Below are positions 1-8,523 of a stretch of 64,000 bases of DNA, piece by piece; position 1 is the first letter of the stretch; the number at the start of each line of letters is the position of its first letter. The position numbers were made by a program, and so were the translations under genes. Below the pieces are notes generated by a model, which worked only from the letters and a program-made list of their open reading frames with translations, was not told the DNA's origin and did not search any database. Origin of the DNA: an uncultured Phascolarctobacterium sp. (lineage in GTDB: Bacteria; Bacillota; Negativicutes; Acidaminococcales; Acidaminococcaceae); the NCBI GenBank assembly GCA_900545535.1, contig UQZN01000013.1, positions 1 through 64,000 on the forward strand, in the 5' to 3' direction.

Positions 1-752
1 ATATACAGGAACTGGAAAGCCTGATAAGCGGAGCCGGCCAGAATACCGGCAATAAGAGCGTGTTTGAATTTTACTTTCGTGTTCGGCATGAAAATATACA
101 GCCCGGTGAACATCATCCATGTGAGAACGAAGGGGATAAGCCGTATCATGAACTTCATGACAGGAGCAAGCAGGACGAAATCATCCATTTGTTTGAGTAT
201 GGTACTCATAAACAGGGAAAGTCCTCCGGAAACAACTATCAGAATCGGCATCAACAGGAACATGGAGAAATAATCCGTAATCTTGCGATACATGGACCGT
301 GCTTTTTTCACTTCCCAAATACGGTTGAAGGTGATTTCAATATTACTGACCAGATTGATAACCGTCCATAACAACATTACCAAACCAACTCCAATGAAAA
401 TACCTCCTTTGGTTTGTGAAAGATAAGAGTTGACGAATGAGAGAATGGCCTCTGTCGTTTCTATATTTCCTCCGAAGCCGTTGCGAAACTGATGTTCCAT
501 CAGATTATCGAACCCGAAACCACGCGCTACGGCAAACAGGATGGCAAGTATCGGTACAATGGCAAGCAATGTGCTATAAGTAAGTGCAGAAGCTTTATTG
601 GCCATCCGGTCTTTGGTAAACCGATTGATACAAAGATAGACGGTCTTTATAATATTGTAGAGTGAGAACTTGGTTCGGGTCACTTCATCTTCCGTAATGC
701 GCCAGATGTCATACGTAAGAAACTTCCATATATCGGTGATTTTCTTCTTCAT
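1..752 (-). CDS. YihY/BrkB family inner-membrane protein (3' end outside window)
   Basis: The frame opens at an ATG at 752 and runs off the left edge without a stop. The translation begins MKKKITDIWKFLTYDIWRIT and contains the family signature around KASALTYSTLLAIVPILAIL, followed by several long hydrophobic segments. This matches the YihY/virulence factor BrkB (formerly 'ribonuclease BN') family, whose function is unresolved. It lies head to head with nothing on its upstream side except the RNase P RNA, also on the minus strand. Base use and neighbours look like Bacteroides rather than the Negativicute that fills the rest of the window. Confidence 0.8.
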   Translation of the reverse strand, partial: MKKKITDIWKFLTYDIWRITEDEVTRTKFSLYNIIKTVYLCINRFTKDRMANKASALTYSTLLAIVPILAILFAVARGFGFDNLMEHQFRNGFGGNIETTEAILSFVNSYLSQTKGGIFIGVGLVMLLWTVINLVSNIEITFNRIWEVKKARSMYRKITDYFSMFLLMPILIVVSGGLSLFMSTILKQMDDFVLLAPVMKFMIRLIPFVLTWMMFTGLYIFMPNTKVKFKHALIAGILAGSAYQAFQFLY

Positions 753-866
753 AGTTCTTCGCTAATTACTAATTGCAAGCAACTAATTACTGATTACAAC
801 AGACTTGCTCGAACAGTCGATCCTCATCCATTAGTCATTTGTAATTAAATGGATAATTAAAAGAAA

Positions 867-1254
867 AAGCAGTCAGCCTATAAGCCGAGTTCTGTACCCA
901 TATAATTTCCGATTATTAATCTTTGATTATATCAGGTGCCTGTCATTTATCTGAGTGGCGTGTCACCACGACACTTTAGCGGTCTACCCTCCGACATGGA
1001 GCGAGCAACTCTCATAACGCCGGTTTACATGACCTTACAACTCCTAAGACGTACAGCCCGCATGTCGCCATGCGACTGGTGGGCTCTTACCCCACCTTCT
1101 CACCCTTACCTCTCCCCGAAAGGAGCGGCGGTTATTTTCTTCTACGTTACTCTACCCTCGCGGACAGCTTTCTGTTAGGAAGTAGGATGCTCTGTGTTGC
1201 CCGGACTTTCCTCCTGCACGAAAACGTGCACGCGACAGACCGGCCAACTGCTTT
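867..1254 (-). ncRNA. rnpB: RNase P RNA (bacterial type A), Bacteroidetes-like
   Basis: Read on the minus strand, the segment has the universal P4 element GGAGGAAAGTCCGGGC near the 5' end. It also has AGAGCCCACCAG, GGTAGACCGC and the 3' ACAGAACTCGGCTTATAGGC signature. The ends AAGCAGT (1253-1247) and ACTGCTT (873-867) pair as helix P1, which sets the boundaries. The RNA is the catalytic subunit that trims tRNA 5' leaders. Its neighbours (BrkB protein, SH3 protein) fit a Bacteroides locus, which supports a foreign origin for this end of the sequence. Confidence 0.93.
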
Positions 1255-1349
1255 AGACTGCAAAAATACGTCATTTATTTTGTTTTAGCCAAAGAAAGTA
1301 TCACAAATAGAAATAATTTCTAACTTTGCTATCATTAATATAGATTTTA

Positions 1350-1745
1350 ATGAAGAAGAATATCCTCCTTTTCTATTGTTTCCTGGCGACGATGGCAGCT
1401 AGCCTGAAAGCACAGGAAATACGTCCCATGCCTGCCGATTCGGCTTATGGGGTAGTACATATTTCAGTTTGCAATTTGCGCGAGGAAGGCAAATTTACTT
1501 CCGGCATGAGTACGCAGGCATTGTTGGGAATGCCGGTCAAGGTGCTTCAGTATAACGGTTGGTACGAGATACAAACACCGGATGATTATACCGGATGGGT
1601 GCACCGGATGGTAATTACCCCCATGTCGAAAGAACGGTATGATGAATGGAATCGGGCAGAAAAGATAGTGGTTACCTCGCACTACGGATTTGCGTATGAG
1701 AAACCGGATGAGAGTTCCCAACCCGTATCCGATGTTGTTGCGGGC
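1350..1745 (+). pseudogene. N-terminal fragment of Bacteroides-type SH3 / NlpC-P60 protein, fused at a junction
   Basis: The first ~130 residues have a signal peptide (MKKNILLFYCFLATMAASLKA) and a bacterial SH3 domain (VCNLREEGKFTSGMSTQALL ... GWYEIQTPDDYTGWVHR). This is the start of Bacteroides cell-wall hydrolases of the SH3-NlpC/P60 type. The catalytic NlpC/P60 domain never follows. Around residue 131 (VSDVVAGN) the frame changes abruptly to an AT-rich CdiA-type sequence and ends at 2354. The open frame of 334 codons is therefore a fusion across a junction and is unlikely to be a real protein. Confidence 0.7.
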
Positions 1746-1756
1746 AATGCACAGGC
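1733..1756. other. Probable contig/assembly junction between Bacteroides-like and Negativicute sequence
   Basis: Everything left of here (BrkB protein, rnpB, SH3 domain) is Bacteroidetes-like. Everything right of here is Negativicute-like and much more AT-rich over the next 3 kb. The change falls in the stretch encoding VVAGNAQAGSS. The AGN codons would suit both the SH3 protein (VSDVVAGN) and a CdiA pretoxin linker (xxGNAQAGSSAAASGTKNN), so a short shared word could have joined them. The exact base is uncertain by about 20. Confidence 0.6.
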
Positions 1757-2354
1757 AGGTTCAAGTGCAGCGGCCAGTGGGACGAAGAATAATGATTATT
1801 ATGAAGAATGGCTAGCACAACAAGGAATTGATCCAAGTAAAACGCAAATTACTGAGGTAGATAATCCAGAAACTATTTTGGGAGGAGGAAACTTGGATTT
1901 AAGTGTTTCAGTAATTATGGCAATTACTGGCGAAGGATTGGCTGATCTTACGGCTCAAATGGCTGATACAATAAAAATTGACACATCAAGTATATCTCCA
2001 TCAATGAATATAGCTTATAATACTGGTGTATCTAATAAGAGTAAAGTCATCTTGCAAAATGTATCTAAAGTTGCAGATAAAGCTATTACGATAGGAACAG
2101 GTGTATATTCAGTTTATATGGATTCAACAAAATATAATGATTTATCATTAATTGGAGCAGTAACATTAGATGTTGGGTCATTATATCTTATAAATAGTAC
2201 AGATAAAATTGTTGTGGATAAATTTGGAACGTCAAAACCTATGATTTATGGTATCAAAACTATGAGTGGAACAGTTGCATATTTAGTTGATGAGAATGTT
2301 TTAACACCAATAAAGAAAAATTGGGATGATTTTGTTCAAGGAAGGAATGAATAA
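1746..2354 (+). pseudogene. CdiA-like C-terminal (pretoxin linker plus toxin-like) fragment
   Basis: After the junction the frame reads AQAGSSAAASGTKNNDYYEEWLAQQ, a linker that commonly precedes the variable C-terminus of filamentous-haemagglutinin/CdiA proteins. About 175 further residues follow that I do not recognise. They include a hydrophobic stretch (LSLIGAVTLDVGSLYLI) and end ...KKNWDDFVQGRNE. No secretion or repeat domain is present, so this is an orphan C-terminal cassette or simply the point where the contig was joined. A small membrane protein starts 5 bases downstream, as an immunity gene would. The toxin activity is unknown. Confidence 0.5.
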
Positions 2355-2359
2355 GAATA

Positions 2360-2767
2360 ATGTTTGAATGGGTACCATATCAATGTTGGTTGTTTATAAG
2401 TATTACAGGTTCACTAAGTGCTTTTTATGTTTGTTTATTTGAAAAAAAATATTCAAGTACTGTAAGAATTGCGTTTTTTATATCAGGATTGGCGCTGCCA
2501 TTTCTAGCATTAAAAGAAAGTATAAAGAACAGGCTTATCGAACCAATATTTCCAGAACATATTATAAGCTATGGATCTTGGGTATCACTTATTTTGCTTT
2601 TACTTTCTTTCATATTATTATTTTCTGATATATATTTTTCTGCAAAAAAAAATAAAGACGAAAAAACAATAATTAGTATCAAAAAATTTGTTAGAAAAAT
2701 TCTTATAACGATTACTATAGGTGTTTTGGTATTTTTTTTAATGTACTTCTATATAATGATTAGATAG
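2360..2767 (+). CDS. small multi-pass membrane protein, possible CDI immunity protein
   Basis: The product has 135 residues with about four hydrophobic segments (WLFISITGSLSAFYVCLF, IAFFISGLALPFLAL, WVSLILLLLSFILLFSDIYF, ILITITIGVLVFFLMYFYIM). I do not recognise a family. It starts 5 bases after the stop of the CdiA-like fragment and has the same AT-rich base use. That is the usual place of an immunity gene in a cdiA-CT/cdiI cassette. The role is inferred from position only. Confidence 0.5.
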   Translation: MFEWVPYQCWLFISITGSLSAFYVCLFEKKYSSTVRIAFFISGLALPFLALKESIKNRLIEPIFPEHIISYGSWVSLILLLLSFILLFSDIYFSAKKNKDEKTIISIKKFVRKILITITIGVLVFFLMYFYIMIR

Positions 2768-2809
2768 CAAAAATCTAATTCACTTTAGTAAAAAATTAAC
2801 TATTAATAA

Positions 2810-3673
2810 CCTAAAATTTCGTACTGGTCAAATGGTGATTTTCTGGCAGGTGCAAGTGGTACGGCATTGGTAGAATCAATGCAGGGAGCTTTAAGTAAAA
2901 TTAAAGATCCTGCGCTGAGGCAAATTGCGGCAGGTGTATTAGGAGCTGCCATAAGTTAAGCCTTAACAGGTAAAGGTCAGGCTGGTGCATCAAGTGCGAT
3001 AAGCACAGAAAAATACAATGAATTGAGGCATCAACAAGTTGAAAATAAAATGGACTTGGTGGACAAAATTATCTCAGATAATAGTCTGACAAAGAAAGAA
3101 AAAGAAGCGAAAATAAAAATTGTTGAAGAAGTTAGTAAGACGATAGAACAATCTCAACAACAGGTGTTAGAGGAGCACGGGTATAAACATTGGTCAGAAG
3201 TTCCTGAGGGGCAGTTGTCAGAATTGCTGAATGAGTCTGATAAACTTGTTCAACAGCAAAATGGTTTTAACTATTTAAAATCAATTGGAGTAAATGCTAC
3301 TACGACAATAGCTGACTTGCCGTTGGATATGGCAGGAAAAGCAAAATTCTTAAATCTTGGTATCTGGACTAGTGGATCTGTGCTGATAAATTTGAATAAA
3401 GATGCTAAGGAATATAGTGGAGTAGATTTTATAATTGCTTCAGGTATTGATGTTGCAGCTCCTATTATGTCATCAATAGCTGGTTCGATAGTTGGTGCTG
3501 GGGAATCAGTTGTTGACGATGATAAAAATCCAATAAAAACTATATCGAAGATAGTTGTAGGTGGCATTACTTTTGGTGTTGCAAGTGATTTCGTGGCAGA
3601 TTGGATGAAAAAGGAATATGCTAGTACAGACATAGAAAAAATTTATAGTAAAATAAAGATGGGGTATAAATAA
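2810..3673 (+). pseudogene. displaced CdiA C-terminal cassette with in-frame stop
   Basis: From 2810 the frame reads ISYWSNGDFLAGASGTALVE ... LRQIAAGVLGAAIS and then meets a TAA at 2957-2959. It continues in the same frame as ALTGKGQAGASSAISTEKYN and on to 3673. This is the conserved pretoxin region of CdiA/haemagglutinin proteins followed by a variable domain. A TAA at 2807-2809 closes the frame upstream, so no passenger domain is attached. The part after the internal stop could be made from an ATG at 3023 or 3050 (216 residues, glycine-rich hydrophobic segments near residues 140-190). I read it as a silent cassette left over from recombination at a cdi locus. Confidence 0.6.
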
Positions 3674-4053
3674 TGAGATATTATTTTATTATTGTATTAT
3701 TAATTTATATTATTGTTAAATTTTTATATGATATTTTTATGTCAAAGAAAAATATGTTTTCATCAAATGCATATTATATGAGTTTTTTAATAAGTAAATT
3801 AATGTTTATAATATGTTTTATATCAGTTCTTTATTCTATATACATGGGTAAAACATTATCTGGATATTTTGGTATATTGTGGTTTATAACTATATATGTA
3901 TCAACATACTACATAGAAGATTTAATTAAGCAAAATAGAATGAAGAAATTTGTTAATATTAGATTTTTGAAATATTTTAGAATTGCTGTAGTTATGTTTG
4001 TGATTTTATTATTTTTTGCAGCAATACGTGCGAAATATTTGGGATATTACTAA
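3673..4053 (+). CDS. small membrane protein, possible second immunity protein
   Basis: A 126-residue, very AT-rich gene with about four transmembrane segments (YFIIVLLIYIIVKFLYDIF, FLISKLMFIICFISVLYSIY, GYFGILWFITIYVSTYYI, IAVVMFVILLFFAAI). Its first base is the last base of the preceding toxin-like cassette stop codon, which suggests coupled translation. No known family is evident. The position immediately after an orphan CdiA-CT cassette suggests an immunity role, as for the protein at 2360-2767, but the two are not obviously similar in sequence. Confidence 0.5.
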   Translation: MRYYFIIVLLIYIIVKFLYDIFMSKKNMFSSNAYYMSFLISKLMFIICFISVLYSIYMGKTLSGYFGILWFITIYVSTYYIEDLIKQNRMKKFVNIRFLKYFRIAVVMFVILLFFAAIRAKYLGYY

Positions 4054-4080
4054 TTTTAAGCTAATAGTACTACTATTATT

Positions 4081-4200
4081 GCCTATGGCAGTATGGTCAA
4101 AGGTATCAACATTAGAGGGAGTGGAGTCAGTGGCGAAAATGTCGAGCTGGCTGCCAAGCAAAGGGCGATGTCAATAAAGTTATATGGCAGAAAGTATGAA
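4081..4200 (+). pseudogene. short remnant of haemagglutinin repeat
   Basis: The frame starting at 4084 encodes YGSMVKGINIRGSGVSGENV followed by ELAAK. This resembles the beta-helical repeats of filamentous haemagglutinins (SGxxVxGxNVxLxAxxD). It then drifts into unrelated sequence and overlaps the ribosome binding site of the next gene. It is too short to be a gene and is best read as another scar of a rearranged two-partner-secretion/cdi locus. Confidence 0.45.
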
Positions 4201-4238
4201 AATACTCTAATCAAAAATATTATACTGGAGATGAAAAG

Positions 4239-5195
4239 ATGGAAAGAATCACAAAATTAATTTTTGTAGTATGTTTAATTATAGTTTGTAATACAGTTTT
4301 TGCAGAAAATACTATTGATACCAATCGGTTAAGTGAAATTCAAAAAATTACAGAAGAGTTAATCAGTTATCGTAATACAGGGGACTATGATAACTTTGTA
4401 AAAAATTTTACGCCAGAATTGAAAAAAGAAATTTTAAAGGAAAATATTGTTGAATTATGTAAAAATTTGCACAATGATTTAGGAAATCCCCAAAAAATAG
4501 AAATAATTTCTCAAGAAAGAAAAGACTTTATAGATAAAGTTACATATTTAATTCACTTTGAAAAGAATGATCGGCCGTATTGGGACCCCAAAGGAATTGA
4601 AGTTGTTGTTGCTGTAGACGATAATGATAAAGTGCACGACTTTTATTTTTATCATCTGTCAAAAGCTGAAATAGATCAGGTTTCAAGAGTGATGATAGAA
4701 CCATTTTTTGAGGCCTTGGATAATAATGATTATGATAGATGGAAAGCATTATTTTCAGATATAGATCCGAGTTATACGTCGAAAGAGTTTTTTAATAAAT
4801 TAAAAAGGACTTTGGATAAAAACGCTGGAAGTATTCAGGGATGGTATTTTTTTAATGAATATATTTCAGATATTAAACTGTCTTCCAGTGATATTCCAGC
4901 AAGGGCGGTAAATGTGTCATTTACATTGTTTTTTGAAAAAAAATATCTGCCGTTTTTTGTTTTGCCGATAGAATATAAATATGATGATCTTCGGTTTGGT
5001 GATATGGAATCGGATAAATTTAAGACATTAGATAAATTGATGCAATATTCGGCAGCTGCTACTTTAAATAGAGATCAGAATAAATTAAAATTACCATATG
5101 ATGGTCTGGTATATTTGATGAAAACAGATCCAAGGTTTCCGGCAAGAGATAAAAGTCCTAAAGAGTTAAAATTTATTCGGTTTGGTCAAAAGTAA
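4239..5195 (+). CDS. secreted or periplasmic protein of unknown function
   Basis: The 318-residue product starts with a clear signal peptide (ITKLIFVVCLIIVCNTVFAE). The mature part appears to hold two similar halves: RNTGDYDNFVKNFTPELKKE near residue 47 and LDNNDYDRWKALFSDIDPSY near residue 160. Both look like NTF2-like/DUF3887-type modules that open with a helix ending in D-Y-D. No catalytic motif is visible. It has a weak ribosome binding site (GGAGATGAAAAG). The name of the fold is my inference; the signal peptide and the internal duplication are directly visible. Confidence 0.6.
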   Translation: MERITKLIFVVCLIIVCNTVFAENTIDTNRLSEIQKITEELISYRNTGDYDNFVKNFTPELKKEILKENIVELCKNLHNDLGNPQKIEIISQERKDFIDKVTYLIHFEKNDRPYWDPKGIEVVVAVDDNDKVHDFYFYHLSKAEIDQVSRVMIEPFFEALDNNDYDRWKALFSDIDPSYTSKEFFNKLKRTLDKNAGSIQGWYFFNEYISDIKLSSSDIPARAVNVSFTLFFEKKYLPFFVLPIEYKYDDLRFGDMESDKFKTLDKLMQYSAAATLNRDQNKLKLPYDGLVYLMKTDPRFPARDKSPKELKFIRFGQK

Positions 5196-5330
5196 AAATA
5201 TTAGTTTTTAAGTTTAGGAAAAAAGTCAGCGTTTTGACTAAGCAATGTATGTTTTTTTGAAAGTAACTAAATTTGGCAGGAGGATGTATTTTTAGTATCA
5301 TATACTTGATATTTTAAGGAGGTCATAGAT

Positions 5331-6029
5331 ATGGAAAATGAATCATATGTAGAATCAGTTAAACGTGCAAGTATTGTGCAAAGCTTTTTTGCCCAGATTT
5401 ATGGGTGGATGTTTTTTGGACTTTTAACAACAGGGATAGTTGCTTATTATACGGCACATTCACCATTCCTGTTAAATTTGATTTTTAGCAGCAAAATAAC
5501 TTTTTATGTGTTTTTATTTGCACCGATCATTTTAGTTATGATAATCAGCAGTAAAATCAATTCTTTGAGTGCAAGTATGGCCAGCTTTTTGTTTTTTGTT
5601 TACTCGGCTGTCACTGGTATTACGCTTTCGGCAATTTTTCTTGTTTATACGCAGGAATCCATTGCCACGACTTTTGGGATAACTGCTGGTACTTTTGGCG
5701 CTACCGCTCTTTTTGGTTATGTCACCAAAAAAGATTTAAGTAAAATGGGCAGCATCCTGTTCATGCTTTTGATCGGCCTGATCATTGCTTCGGTCGTCAA
5801 TATGTTTTTGAAAAATGACACTATGATGTGGGTGCTTACCTATGTGGGAATCATTATTTTTGTCGGTCTTACTGCTTATGATATGCAGAAGCTTAAAAAA
5901 ATTGCCTATAGTATCGATGAGGATGAAAGCAGTATTGCTAAATTTGCGGTGTTGGGCGCACTGACTTTGTATCTTGATTTTATTAACCTGTTTTTACGGC
6001 TGTTGCAGATTTTTGGTAAGAAGCGTTAA
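5331..6029 (+). CDS. Bax inhibitor-1 / YccA family membrane protein
   Basis: 232 residues with seven hydrophobic segments and the family pattern GITLSAIFLVYTQESIATTF, TAGTFGATALFGYVTKKDLS and the C-terminal GLTAYDMQKLKKIA ... LGALTLYLDFINLFLRLLQI. The family (BI-1/YccA/YbhL) forms pH-sensitive Ca2+ leak channels or protease-modulating proteins in the cytoplasmic membrane; the bacterial role is little defined. A good ribosome binding site (AAGGAGG at 5317-5323) sets the start. It is followed by a strong bidirectional terminator. Confidence 0.9.
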   Translation: MENESYVESVKRASIVQSFFAQIYGWMFFGLLTTGIVAYYTAHSPFLLNLIFSSKITFYVFLFAPIILVMIISSKINSLSASMASFLFFVYSAVTGITLSAIFLVYTQESIATTFGITAGTFGATALFGYVTKKDLSKMGSILFMLLIGLIIASVVNMFLKNDTMMWVLTYVGIIIFVGLTAYDMQKLKKIAYSIDEDESSIAKFAVLGALTLYLDFINLFLRLLQIFGKKR

Positions 6030-6087
6030 AGCGGTTTTGAACAAATAATAGCCTGTGGTTTAGTAAGTGTGTATTTTATGCATAATG

Positions 6088-6127
6088 ATAAAAGCGTCTG
6101 TTTCTTATAGAAACAGACGCTTTTACT
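6088..6127. terminator. bidirectional intrinsic terminator
   Basis: A perfect 16-bp stem AAAAGCGTCTGTTTCT / AGAAACAGACGCTTTT (6090-6105 and 6109-6124) with A- and T-rich flanks lies between two convergent genes, the BI-1 family gene and the WG-repeat gene. It can end transcription from both sides. Confidence 0.9.
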
Positions 6128-6130
6128 TTA

Positions 6131-7999
6131 TTAGTTATAATGGAGTGTGTCTAATATTTCTTCAACATCATTATATTCCTTGATATTCTTGTAAGTTGGT
6201 GCCATAAGCATATTGCCGTTGGTATCAATCAAACCCCATTTATCATCAATTTTTATTAAGGCACTGCCTTTTTTCAATGGTTTGATATCTTGAACTGTAT
6301 TTGGAAGTTCTGCTATTGTGTCACCATTTTTATCAATAATACGGTATTTACCATTAATTTTGACTGTAGCGTGATCTTCATAAAATGGAGTTGCCAGTTC
6401 AAATTTTGCACGAATTACTTTATTGCCTGTTTTATCCATGTAACCCCATTTGTTGTCACCGATACATACAGGAGCTAAACCGTTAACAAAATTTTTGGCG
6501 TTTTCAAGTCCGTAGCCAAGTAAGCCTTGGTTGATGTCATAAATACCATATTTTTCATCTTTCACAACAACGGTAGTATCCTGATCATAAAGACCAAAAA
6601 TACTTACATCATCAAATTCTAGTGGTACAATATACTGCCCTTTAGCATCAACATAACCATATTTATCGCCTTTCATAACTAAAGCTTTTCCGTTAAAAAA
6701 TGCGCCGGTATAGTCATTTTTAGTAGGTATTATCTCAGTACCTGAATTGTCAAGATAGCCATGCTTGGTTGTATTGCGAATTAGATTTGTGTTGTTGCCG
6801 AAAGTCCCCGAATGGGTTCCAAAGGCAATAGCGGTTGTTAATAAACCGCCAATAGAAAAGCCGTGTTTTTGGCGGGTGATCTCGATCAAACCATTAGGAA
6901 GCTCAGTAAAACTGTCGGCCTTTACTTTGGTAATAATATTTAAGTTGTCATCAGCAAAGGTACTTTCTTTACCTTTTTGGATTAAAAAACCGCCTAATTT
7001 TAATTCTTTTATATTATCTGCGTTAAAAGTGGATAATATTTTGCCGCTGATGTCAATAATGCTGTAGTCTTTAGCAATTCTAAAAATATGACTACCGTTA
7101 TTTCCCCAAGCTACACAGTCTCCCTTAGGTGCAGTTACAAGTTCTTTTCCTGTAGTATCAATGAAACCTGTGAAGTCAGGTTTATTGACATAGGCAGTAC
7201 CTTTGTGAAAAGAGGTTGCTGTCTGATATTGTGGCTCAATGATATATTTACCAGTAAGATCAATGTACCCAAATTTATCTTTTTCCTGAACTGCTGCTAG
7301 TCCCTCGCTGAAATTTAATGCATTTTGATATTTTCCACTGCAAAGTAATTTTAAATTTTTATCATAATATTGGCATAGAATACCTTTTTTAGCTAGAAAA
7401 ATTTCGACTTCAGGATCATATATAATATTGTCGTAAATGCAGGGGAGGATAGTTTTGCCATCACTGCTGATGACGCCATGCATGGCGTTAGTATCTTTAT
7501 AGAAAATTCCGTTAGAGGTTACATTCACCTGCTTGTAAATAGGTTTCAGAAGTAATTTTCCGTTAAGATCAGCCAGACCATAACTTTTGTTTTTTTCAAG
7601 TAATAAAAAATTGGAATTGTTTGAGGCTATATTATCATATTCGGCTGCGAATAATAATTGTCCGTTAGAGGAAAGCAGGCCTGTTTTACCATGTTCTTTG
7701 ATAAAAATAAGGTCTTTATAAATTGTATCAATGTTTTCATACCTAGCCGGAACGATTATTTCTCCGATAGAATTAATGACTCCTTCTTTTTTATTTTCTT
7801 TGAAAATATAATATTTGGAGCGATTGGTGATTGTGGAATAAAATGAATTGTCATAACCATTTTCTGACATAACTTCATACCAGTTAGCAGCTATTGATGA
7901 CATTGGATATTCTTCCGCTGAAACCTGTGATGTGGCACTAACATTTATCATCGAGGCTAGAGCGAAACTTAGAAGTGTACTTTTGATAATTTTGTTCAT
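6131..7999 (-). CDS. secreted WG-repeat (KWG) protein
   Basis: 622 residues with an N-terminal signal peptide (LLSFALASMINVSATSQVSA) and around ten WG-type repeats. Examples are KYGYVDAKGQYIVPLEFDDV, KWGYMDKTGNKVIRAKFELA and, at the C-terminus, KWGLIDTNGNMLMAPTYKNI. WG repeats form beta-propeller-like or solenoid surfaces and are common in secreted proteins of Clostridia and Negativicutes; no enzymatic function is established. The repeats are regular in the N- and C-terminal thirds and degenerate in the middle. The ribosome binding site GGGGATGA precedes the ATG. It is the last host gene before the prophage. Confidence 0.88.
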   Translation of the reverse strand: MNKIIKSTLLSFALASMINVSATSQVSAEEYPMSSIAANWYEVMSENGYDNSFYSTITNRSKYYIFKENKKEGVINSIGEIIVPARYENIDTIYKDLIFIKEHGKTGLLSSNGQLLFAAEYDNIASNNSNFLLLEKNKSYGLADLNGKLLLKPIYKQVNVTSNGIFYKDTNAMHGVISSDGKTILPCIYDNIIYDPEVEIFLAKKGILCQYYDKNLKLLCSGKYQNALNFSEGLAAVQEKDKFGYIDLTGKYIIEPQYQTATSFHKGTAYVNKPDFTGFIDTTGKELVTAPKGDCVAWGNNGSHIFRIAKDYSIIDISGKILSTFNADNIKELKLGGFLIQKGKESTFADDNLNIITKVKADSFTELPNGLIEITRQKHGFSIGGLLTTAIAFGTHSGTFGNNTNLIRNTTKHGYLDNSGTEIIPTKNDYTGAFFNGKALVMKGDKYGYVDAKGQYIVPLEFDDVSIFGLYDQDTTVVVKDEKYGIYDINQGLLGYGLENAKNFVNGLAPVCIGDNKWGYMDKTGNKVIRAKFELATPFYEDHATVKINGKYRIIDKNGDTIAELPNTVQDIKPLKKGSALIKIDDKWGLIDTNGNMLMAPTYKNIKEYNDVEEILDTLHYN

Positions 8000-8182
8000 G
8001 AAATATCATCCCCAAGAAAATATTTAAATACATAACTTATTTTAACACTTTCAGGCAGAAAGTAAATCAAAATAATTAATATATCCAACTTAACGCGTTT
8101 ATATTTTGTCAAAATATAAATGTGAAATGGTTTTCATTATTTAAATATTTACATATAGTTGTGCAAGCTTGCCTGTTTTTGG

Positions 8183-8197
8183 TATAATATAGTGATA
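8183..8197 (+). other. attL core of the prophage
   Basis: The 15-mer TATAATATAGTGATA occurs here and again at 48933-48947, flanking the whole prophage. Here it sits 18 bases after a -35-like TTGTGC (8159-8164), and its first six bases are a perfect -10 box. This suggests that the unintegrated site is the promoter of the nadD operon, which now lies beyond the right end of the prophage. Confidence 0.72.
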
Positions 8198-8243
8198 TAT
8201 CATAAAGCTGCATTTTGTTAGTATTTATGCGGGTTTTCAAAGC

Positions 8244-8267
8244 TCAGGTCACTATCTTGGACACTAT
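8244..8267 (+). other. tandem integrase arm-type sites, left end
   Basis: Two adjacent 12-mers, TCAGGTCACTAT and CTTGGACACTAT, match the two perfect 12-mers TTAGGACACTAT at 48786-48809 at the other end of the prophage (shared core GGNCACTAT). Paired direct repeats on both sides of the att core are typical arm-type binding sites of tyrosine integrases. Confidence 0.6.
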
Positions 8268-8310
8268 TGAGAGGGTATTAAAGGTTAGGTTTAGCTAATC
8301 TGCTTAGTGT

Positions 8311-8523
8311 TCAAGATGGCATCTGGGCTTTTCGCCATTTATCGAAGTATTCTTTATCAATGAGCCATGTGCGACCAAAGAGGAACGCTTTGAGTTCCCC
8401 GGAGCGACACATGGTATAAATTTTGTCACGCTTGGTTTGCCTGAGGATATTAGCAACTTCCGCTGCTGTATAATATTCGGATTGTTGGGTTGTCAGTATT
8501 TCCATTTCTTTTAAAATCTCCAT
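8311..8523 (-). CDS. excisionase-like helix-turn-helix protein
   Basis: A 70-residue protein with the winged-helix pattern of the excisionase/MerR-like family (YYTAAEVANILRQTKRDKIY, then GELKAFLFGRTWLIDKEYFD and KW). These proteins bend DNA at att sites and switch integrases from integration to excision. It lies beside the left arm-type sites and would be next to the integrase in the circular phage. Two ATGs are possible (8523 and 8505). The gene overlaps the end of the upstream gene (8511-9017) by 13 bases, so it is likely co-transcribed from the phage promoters near 9.45 kb. Confidence 0.75.
   Translation of the reverse strand: MEILKEMEILTTQQSEYYTAAEVANILRQTKRDKIYTMCRSGELKAFLFGRTWLIDKEYFDKWRKAQMPS

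Larger units (their letters stand above)
8000..8310. other. intergenic region holding the host half of the nadD promoter, attL and phage arm sites
   Basis: No gene is visible here. From left to right it contains the upstream region of the WG-repeat gene and a GCAAGCTTGC palindrome (8164-8173) beside a -35-like TTGTGC (8159-8164). These are followed by the att core (8183-8197) and two tandem 12-bp arm-type sites (8244-8267). Confidence 0.7.

Noticed and set aside
1350..2354. A single 334-residue SH3 protein
   Set aside because: The two halves have different composition and families; it is a frame crossing a junction.
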